Source: Bacillota bacterium (lineage in GTDB: Bacteria; Bacillota; Clostridia; Lachnospirales; Lachnospiraceae). Taken from it: a stretch of 20,996 nt of DNA. The stretch lies in assembly GCA_023424995.1 (NCBI GenBank), contig JAFADH010000105.1:1-20996 (forward strand), read 5' to 3'. Made by a program: the position numbers and the translations under genes. Shown one piece after another: positions 15,047 to 20,996 of this stretch. The first letter of the stretch is position 1. Each line of letters opens with the position of its first letter. Below the pieces are notes generated by a model. The model saw nothing but the letters and a program-made list of their open reading frames with translations, did not search any database and was not told where the DNA came from.

Positions 15047-18000
15047 TTAATAACAGATTTTAATTGTTTTTATCTCAAATGGCCGGAATACCAGATTGAT
15101 ATCATTCACCTCCGGCAAAACCCGGCAGGTCTCCTCCAGCATATTGGTAACAGCCGCTTCCCCGGCATCCTCATTCAAGGTGAGTACCGCATTCGTATAG
15201 GTGCCTTCCGCATCGTATAATCTCATGATGAAGGCACGCTCCCGGTCCTCACAGGGCTTGATCGCTTCAATAATAATATTGCTGCGGTTCAGCTTAGCAA
15301 AGGATGCCTTCTCATATCTGCCGGTAACGATAACGGGCTTATAATTCAAGCAATAAGCCGGCCATATTACCGTATCGGCGCCAAAGCCTCCCTTATGCGG
15401 ATAGAAGGAATAGGTGCATTCATGAATTCCCCTGTCCCCCGTATAATCCGGCCGGGTTCCTCCCTTATGCAGGGATAGCCTGAGCTTGGAATCCTTTACC
15501 GAGATACCGTACTTGCAGTCATTTAAGACCGCGACGCCATATCTGCTTTCCGATAAATCGGAATATTTGTGGTTGGATACCTCGAATTTTGCTTTCTCCT
15601 CCGCCGTGTTTCTGGTAGTCTTTCTCTTGATATAGCCAAATTGCACCTCCTGTCTTGCGCAGTCAGCGAATATGGAAGTGTCGAACGCTGTCTTTAAGAA
15701 CCGGTGATCGTCCCCCCAGTCCATAATGGTCTCAAAGCGGACCTCGGGACTGTCCGCAAAGAATATCATATCCTGAAGCAGGCCGGATTTATCGCTTAGC
15801 TTGTATCTGCTTCTGATCCTCAGCTCCACCGATCCCTCGGATACGATTTCACGGCTTAGGAGTACGGAGGTATCCCGGAACTTATATTCAATGTCCGCAT
15901 CAATATCCCAGTTATCCCAGGCACTCGGAACATCCTCAGCCATCAGGAAGGTATTGAAGGCATAGCCTTCTCCCCTTAATTCTCTTGCCTCTGCGATATC
16001 GATAAAGGAACTGATGAAGCCTCTTTCATCAAACGTAACACGGGCATGGGGAGTAATCAGTTCCTCTTCACGGAACCGGAAAGCGGATATGCTTTCCTCC
16101 GGGCTGCCCTTAACCAGCCTGAGGCTGACGGAGGAAAGGGCAGGAATTGTGACGCCTTTGACAGCAAGCTTCTTTTTATCATGCAGGTCGGTAACAAGCT
16201 GCTGTTCGTAACCGCCTTCCACTATGCAGCCTTCCTTATAATCCAGATAGATTACATCCTTCCGGTCAAAGGAAAGGGTATTGATCACGGATACCGCATA
16301 CTCATCCTTATCTGTGCGGACGGAGTCCAGGATTAATTCCCGGGACCTTTCGATGATATGGGCAGTTTCCTTTTTGGATTCCTCATGCACTCTCGGAATG
16401 CAGGTTCCCGGAAGGATATCATGGAACTGGTTTACGAGCAGGGACTCCATTAACGGATGGATATCCTCATCCGAAGCAATGGTTTTATTCTCAACGGCAT
16501 TGCGGACCGTCAGATACTCAAGATTCCTTAAGTTAATCTCAGCCAGCCGGTTGTTTCTCTTAATCACATGCTGATTGGTCAGGGTTCCTCTGTGCAGCTC
16601 CAGATAGAGCTCATCGGAGTAGACGGAAGCGTCCACAACCGAGGCCTCCAGCCTCTTCATGAAATCACTTACGGTAAGATGTCCGGTTCTCGGAATTCCT
16701 TCCAGATCCCTGACCCGTCCTGCCATCTCGATCATCTCAAACTGGGGTCCGCCTCCCCCGTCGCCAAAGCCGTAGGATAACAGTCTCATATTGGACACGG
16801 TCTTTTCCTTCACAGAGTCATGGCCTTTCGTAACATATTCCATCACGGCTTCCGCATCCGGCCAGATATGGGTCTTGTTCAGATGCGTCAGTACCCTGGT
16901 TCCGTCCAGGCCCTGCCAATAGAAGGTATCATACGGAAACTGTGTCGTATCGTTCCAGGCCATCTTCGTGGTGAGAAAATAATCCACGCCGCATCCTTTC
17001 ATGATCTGAGGAATTGAGGGGCTGTAGCCAAAGGTATCCGGCAGCCAGAAGCTGTCCGAGGTATAATTAAAATATTCCCTGGTAAAGCGCTGGCCCCACA
17101 GGAACTGGCGGATCATGGCCTCGCCGCCCGTGATGTTACAGTCACATTCGATCCATACACCGCCGTTGGGCTCATATCTGTCTTCCGTAACCTTTTCCTG
17201 TATCTGCGCAAAAAGCTTCGGATAATTCCTGCGGATCAGCTCGCTGTGGTAGGAGGAGCTCTGGATGAATTTATACTCCGGATACTGCGCCATCAGATTA
17301 AGCTGGTTGGAATAGGTCCGGGCGCATTTTTTGATCGTCTCATCCCTGTGCCAGAGCCACGCCGTATCCATATGGGAATGTCCGATAAAGCCCGCAAAGC
17401 CCGCGGTGGCTGAATTGGTCGGGGACAGTTTTGTCCTGATCAGTTCGCCGGCCTTCTCCAATGCCTCCATAAAGCTGTCATGATCGGTATCCTCATAGGA
17501 ATAATATAATATTTCATGTACCTTTTCCAAGGTATTGACCACGTCGGCACGCCGGAAACTATTGCGATCCAGAACACTCACCAGCTGGTTCAGGGTTCTT
17601 AAATCAAAATAGAAGTCACATATCTTCCCGTTCTTCAGGCAGATGTCCACCGAATGGAAGGAGAACATGAAATCTCCTCTGGGACTGTCGGAGAAGGGCT
17701 CACACCCCTTCACATAATGCCCTGCATAATATTCCAGCGCCATATCGATGGTCTCGCCGGCCTTCACGTTCTGTTTCAGCATGTCACAGTAATGATTGCC
17801 GTGACCGGTGACAACAATCTTGGTACAGAAGGTTCCAAAGGGGATCCCGTTCACCCAGAGCATGGCTTCATAGCCTTCGATCTTAGGGTATATAAACAGG
17901 GTCTTCCCATCCAGCTCCCGGGGGACGGTATATTGTCCCTTAAACCAGCAGTAGGTGCTTTCTCCTCCCCACCGGTCCCCCTTCTCGCAGGGCAGGAACA

Positions 18001-18151
18001 GGCTCTCCTCCGGTATATCATGATATTGGGACTGTGTCTGGAATTTCTTTACCGCTATTTCACCTGTCTTCTCAAACATCATGGGGGCCAGGGTGTTCTC
18101 AAATCGTCTTAATTTCGATAGCATTTTGTCTATCTGTCTGTCGCTCAGCAT
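15047..18151 (-). CDS. Alpha-mannosidase, glycoside hydrolase family 38
   Basis: The 1034-residue enzyme hydrolyses alpha-mannosidic bonds with retention, using a divalent metal. The catalytic domain starts at about 250. HSHMDTAW supplies metal ligands H260 and D262. WLPDTFGYS supplies the nucleophile and ligand D372. NQFHDILPGT supplies the distal His577. The central helical domain (about 490-600, with RGTLTNQHVIKRNN) and C-terminal beta domains complete the family layout. An N-terminal beta domain (about 60-180) is present. There is no signal peptide, so it acts in the cytoplasm on imported oligosaccharides. AAGGAGA lies about 7 bases before the ATG. It follows the beta-helix gene by 68 bases and ends at a terminator. 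This is the only firm clue to substrate in the window. Confidence 0.95.
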   Translation of the reverse strand: MLSDRQIDKMLSKLRRFENTLAPMMFEKTGEIAVKKFQTQSQYHDIPEESLFLPCEKGDRWGGESTYCWFKGQYTVPRELDGKTLFIYPKIEGYEAMLWVNGIPFGTFCTKIVVTGHGNHYCDMLKQNVKAGETIDMALEYYAGHYVKGCEPFSDSPRGDFMFSFHSVDICLKNGKICDFYFDLRTLNQLVSVLDRNSFRRADVVNTLEKVHEILYYSYEDTDHDSFMEALEKAGELIRTKLSPTNSATAGFAGFIGHSHMDTAWLWHRDETIKKCARTYSNQLNLMAQYPEYKFIQSSSYHSELIRRNYPKLFAQIQEKVTEDRYEPNGGVWIECDCNITGGEAMIRQFLWGQRFTREYFNYTSDSFWLPDTFGYSPSIPQIMKGCGVDYFLTTKMAWNDTTQFPYDTFYWQGLDGTRVLTHLNKTHIWPDAEAVMEYVTKGHDSVKEKTVSNMRLLSYGFGDGGGGPQFEMIEMAGRVRDLEGIPRTGHLTVSDFMKRLEASVVDASVYSDELYLELHRGTLTNQHVIKRNNRLAEINLRNLEYLTVRNAVENKTIASDEDIHPLMESLLVNQFHDILPGTCIPRVHEESKKETAHIIERSRELILDSVRTDKDEYAVSVINTLSFDRKDVIYLDYKEGCIVEGGYEQQLVTDLHDKKKLAVKGVTIPALSSVSLRLVKGSPEESISAFRFREEELITPHARVTFDERGFISSFIDIAEARELRGEGYAFNTFLMAEDVPSAWDNWDIDADIEYKFRDTSVLLSREIVSEGSVELRIRSRYKLSDKSGLLQDMIFFADSPEVRFETIMDWGDDHRFLKTAFDTSIFADCARQEVQFGYIKRKTTRNTAEEKAKFEVSNHKYSDLSESRYGVAVLNDCKYGISVKDSKLRLSLHKGGTRPDYTGDRGIHECTYSFYPHKGGFGADTVIWPAYCLNYKPVIVTGRYEKASFAKLNRSNIIIEAIKPCEDRERAFIMRLYDAEGTYTNAVLTLNEDAGEAAVTNMLEETCRVLPEVNDINLVFRPFEIKTIKICY

Positions 18152-18219
18152 ATAAAATTCTCCTTATGTAGTATTGGTATTATGTTATTATATGTGTTCC
18201 GGGTACAATTTCTGACGGA
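18152..18219 (-). promoter_or_regulatory. Gap before the GH38 gene, no clear terminator or promoter
   Basis: The gap holds a TATAAT (read on the minus strand, ACACATATAATAAC) but no -35 box at proper spacing, and no hairpin. Read-through from the beta-helix gene is therefore the simplest reading. A weak extra promoter cannot be excluded. Confidence 0.25.
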
Positions 18220-20996
18220 TCAACGGAAAACAGCCACATAATCCACATAGATTTCGTTGGCGCTGGGATTTTGACTCGCAATTCCGCTTAATGCCCCATA
18301 GATAAAACCTCCGAAGCCATCATCATTGTTCTGCAGATTACTGCTGAATTTTATAATGCCTGAATCAGCCAGCAGATTGTTACTGTCGTCATACAAACTG
18401 ACAATGTAGTTTTTATCCGCAATATCCCTTAAGTCAAGGTCGATCTTGACCCGGTACCAGACTCCCTCTTCCCAGCCGGCAATGGACCGGTTATTCACTT
18501 CAAAGGTAAAATCATTCTTAAAATTGAACAGAAGCACCGCTCCGGTCTCCGCACCGTCCTTCACGTTATGCATCAGGCAGAAAAGCCTGGCGTCCTTATT
18601 ATCACAGATCTGTTCCAGCTTCAATCTGGATTCCACCGTATAGGTACTGGCAGCAAGGCCGGAGGGCAGATCCATGGAGTGATTATAGAGATAGGACTGG
18701 ACAGCCGTATGATCCGAATAGATTCTGGCATAGGTTCCTTCTTCATCCTTCACCAGGGATACGTTGGCAGCCTTGGAAGGCGGCTGTACTTCACTGAAAT
18801 TATCCGTCGTGCCGAGGGCGTTCGGCACCCCGTTCATATTGGAGGTGGGATACCCTTCAAAGCCCTCTGCAAAAAAGATATCCGATTCCCTGTTCAGATA
18901 ATAGGAGTTATCGGGCACGGTGAAGCGTTCCCCCTTCTTAACTATATTGCGGAAGGAGGCAAAGCCCTGTTTTGATCTTAAATTATTCTTATAGGTCATG
19001 GAAGCAATCCTGATTTTGTCCATGCCGCTGTTCACCAGCAGCAGGTCACCGTCATTATTATAGGACAGATTTACGAAGTCTGCCGTACCGCCGCCTTCCA
19101 TAAGCATGGAAGGAGAAGGAACATTAAAAATGTTGCCGTTATACAGATTAAGGTGACCTCCCTGTACGATGATATTATTTGCAGTCCCTCCCCAGAAGGC
19201 CGTATTATAAAAATCCGCATTGCCGGTAAAGCTTTGGTCCAGGCGGATCTGGCTTAAATACTCCGAACTGACATAATTATTCTTAAAGCTTACCAGCTGG
19301 GTATTTACAAACTGCATGTCATTCAGCTTCTCAAACACGAAAGCCTGGGTGGAATAATCGATTCCCTGTCCGACACACCAGCCGGAGGCGCCGCTGCCGT
19401 TGTCATCGACGAATTTCATGGACTGTCCTCCAAAATAGGAGAAATTATCGAATAATAATTCCTCTCGGACATCACCGATCAGGAATACCACCAGGTTCTC
19501 CTGCATGAATTTATGAAGGGCCCTGGTATTCTCCTCCGCGCTTACCGCCCCGCCTGCCACGGAATTCGGCCACTTGCCGAACTTTTCTTCATCCCCGGAG
19601 GTCAGGCAGTTGCCGTTCATCTGTATGTTGATTAATTTGCCCCCTGCGGAGCCTCCGCCGACCTTGACGGCATTGTTCAGGCAGATTCCCGCAAGGTATT
19701 CCACATAATGGTTATCACAGCGGTTAGTCATAAAATCCAGACCGTTATAACCGTTGCGGAAGGACACATTAACCGCGTAGATATCCGCTCCGTCCGCTCT
19801 TACCCCATAAGGATATGCCTTGATGTTAATATAATCCTGCTCCGGGTAATTAAATACAAGACCGCGGATCCCGCTTCCTTCTTTCAGATTGACGGTCGCA
19901 GTACCTTCCGGATCTCCTGCTCCCGAATAGATCTGAAGGATGGAACCAAGATTGATGGGATTCCTGCCAAGATCCACCGCTCCTTTTAATTCCACTCCGG
20001 TGGGTACGGTAAGATTGCCGTCAATCCGGTAATTGCCCGGCGGCAGGAATACTATCCCCCCGCCTTCCTGTCCGGCTTTATCCAGCAGCTCCTGTATGAT
20101 CCGAGTCGTATCCGTCACACCCAGGGTATCTGCTTCTGCGACATACAGCTGGTCCCTGGCCGGCTTGCATGCCTTAAGTCCGGTGTCCGGTATCTGCTTT
20201 AACGGCGCCGTCTCTATGGGCTGTTCATCCAGGCTTACCTTGCACAGGGCTATATTATTAATTCCCGGTTCTCCTCTGAAACGGTTGCCTGTTAATATGG
20301 CGCTTAAGGTTCCGGTATCCAGCGTGATATGCTCCTTAGGGTTATTAAAATCACAGCCGGTATATGCAACGATTCCGTTATTTGAATATACCGAACCGCT
20401 CCCAATGGTGCATTGCAGAAGCTGCAGCTTTCCGGCTCCCTCCTGCTTCACCGCATATTCACCGGCATTTATAACACTGTTATAAAACTGCGCATGGGAA
20501 TCCCCGGCATTTTCATTGGCAGTCGTCCATATGCCGTTAACGCAGTCTTCAATGGTAATCTCGGCAAAGGATTCGCCGACAGCCGCCAGTCCTTCTATCA
20601 TAATAGCCGTCTGGCAGCCGGTGTAGGTATGGCGGAACACCTGGCCGTTGGGGAAATTATAATCCTCCTGCTTCGTGTCCGCATTAACGGAGGAGCGGAA
20701 ACGGATTCCCGTATTGTAGCCTGTGATCCGGGTATTGGTGAAATAAGACCAGTCAACACGCCCCAGGGTAATACCGGTTGCATTGGAATAGATATAATCC
20801 TTATGCGCTCCATCAATAGCCGGAGCTCCTTCCAGTCCGGAATTCGCCCAGAAATCCGGAGAGAAAAAGATATAATCAAAGCGTCCGATATCGATGAGTC
20901 CGTCCACATTCAGCCCCTGATACAAAGGGGTGCCGTAGACATTCTGAACCGTCGGACTGTTGCTGGCATTGGGTCCCTGCTTGATGGCTATGTAAG
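18220..20996 (-). CDS. Large right-handed beta-helix (pectate-lyase-3/GH55-like) protein with C-terminal lectin-like domain, 5' end off window
   Basis: The frame is open to the right edge (visible start YIAIKQGPNASNSPTVQN), so the true start lies outside; a TTG at 20925 is not a credible start. About 925 residues are visible. Residues about 24-270 already form beta-helix-like coils (YNTGIRFRSS, AEITIEDCVNGIW). A second unit starts at about 285 with the Pectate_lyase_3 signature DTTRIIQELLDKAG, then GGGIVFLPPGNYRI, and runs to about 680. Two consecutive helices recall the tandem layout of GH55 beta-1,3-glucanases. The last 210 residues (FAEGFEGYPTSN to YVDYVAVFR) look like a concanavalin-A/LamG-type sandwich. 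It is probably extracellular, but the signal peptide would be off window. Substrate and catalytic residues cannot be assigned. Confidence 0.8.
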   Translation of the reverse strand, partial: YIAIKQGPNASNSPTVQNVYGTPLYQGLNVDGLIDIGRFDYIFFSPDFWANSGLEGAPAIDGAHKDYIYSNATGITLGRVDWSYFTNTRITGYNTGIRFRSSVNADTKQEDYNFPNGQVFRHTYTGCQTAIMIEGLAAVGESFAEITIEDCVNGIWTTANENAGDSHAQFYNSVINAGEYAVKQEGAGKLQLLQCTIGSGSVYSNNGIVAYTGCDFNNPKEHITLDTGTLSAILTGNRFRGEPGINNIALCKVSLDEQPIETAPLKQIPDTGLKACKPARDQLYVAEADTLGVTDTTRIIQELLDKAGQEGGGIVFLPPGNYRIDGNLTVPTGVELKGAVDLGRNPINLGSILQIYSGAGDPEGTATVNLKEGSGIRGLVFNYPEQDYINIKAYPYGVRADGADIYAVNVSFRNGYNGLDFMTNRCDNHYVEYLAGICLNNAVKVGGGSAGGKLINIQMNGNCLTSGDEEKFGKWPNSVAGGAVSAEENTRALHKFMQENLVVFLIGDVREELLFDNFSYFGGQSMKFVDDNGSGASGWCVGQGIDYSTQAFVFEKLNDMQFVNTQLVSFKNNYVSSEYLSQIRLDQSFTGNADFYNTAFWGGTANNIIVQGGHLNLYNGNIFNVPSPSMLMEGGGTADFVNLSYNNDGDLLLVNSGMDKIRIASMTYKNNLRSKQGFASFRNIVKKGERFTVPDNSYYLNRESDIFFAEGFEGYPTSNMNGVPNALGTTDNFSEVQPPSKAANVSLVKDEEGTYARIYSDHTAVQSYLYNHSMDLPSGLAASTYTVESRLKLEQICDNKDARLFCLMHNVKDGAETGAVLLFNFKNDFTFEVNNRSIAGWEEGVWYRVKIDLDLRDIADKNYIVSLYDDSNNLLADSGIIKFSSNLQNNDDGFGGFIYGALSGIASQNPSANEIYVDYVAVFR

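Noticed and set aside
20598..20925. TTG at 20925 as the start of the beta-helix gene
   Set aside because: The same frame continues open to the window edge with sequence typical of the protein, there is no ribosome binding site before it, and it would start in the middle of a beta-helix coil.

Overview
The window is an accessory carbohydrate-uptake locus from a low-GC, Gram-positive (Firmicutes) bacterium. The signs are strong GGAGG-type ribosome binding sites, lipoprotein solute-binding proteins, carbohydrate ABC permeases with no local ATPase gene, and DUF5696 and YIP1 proteins of a kind I associate with Lachnospiraceae and Paenibacillus. Lachnospiraceae is my best guess, but no ribosomal or housekeeping gene fixes the taxon. 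Every convincing gene lies on the minus strand, so the locus reads from right to left. I found no tRNA, rRNA, CRISPR array, insertion sequence or transposase.

Right part (20996 to 14971): a very large right-handed beta-helix protein, cut by the right window edge, ends in a lectin-like beta-sandwich domain. It is followed by a cytoplasmic GH38 alpha-mannosidase with all catalytic and metal-binding residues in place. A rho-independent terminator closes this unit.

Control region (about 14970 to 14666): an AT-rich stretch with a good sigma-A-type promoter (TTGACA, 17 bases, TATATT) on the minus strand. Two inverted repeats share the half-site TGATATAT/ATATATCA, and one overlaps the -10 box. No regulator gene is in the window.

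Main operon (14665 to 334): a giant solute-binding protein with two N-terminal carbohydrate-binding-like domains, MalF- and MalG-type permeases, a secreted beta-propeller/TPR/YIP1 membrane protein, a DUF5696 lipoprotein, a second MalF/MalG permease pair, a second solute-binding lipoprotein, and a tail-anchored surface protein with a family-9-like carbohydrate-binding module. Gaps are 0 to about 150 bases. The two importers are arranged almost as mirror images around the two unusual membrane and surface proteins. A possible 13-codon leader ORF with a hairpin and a palindrome sits before the second solute-binding gene.

Left end (333 to 1): two RNA-hairpin candidates precede a small membrane or secreted protein gene that runs off the window.

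Working model (inference): surface proteins capture a complex, possibly mannose-containing glycan. Two importers powered by a shared MsmX-type ATPase elsewhere in the genome bring fragments in, and the GH38 enzyme trims mannosides inside the cell. The propeller/TPR/YIP1 protein and the DUF5696 protein are the least understood parts and the best candidates for new biology.
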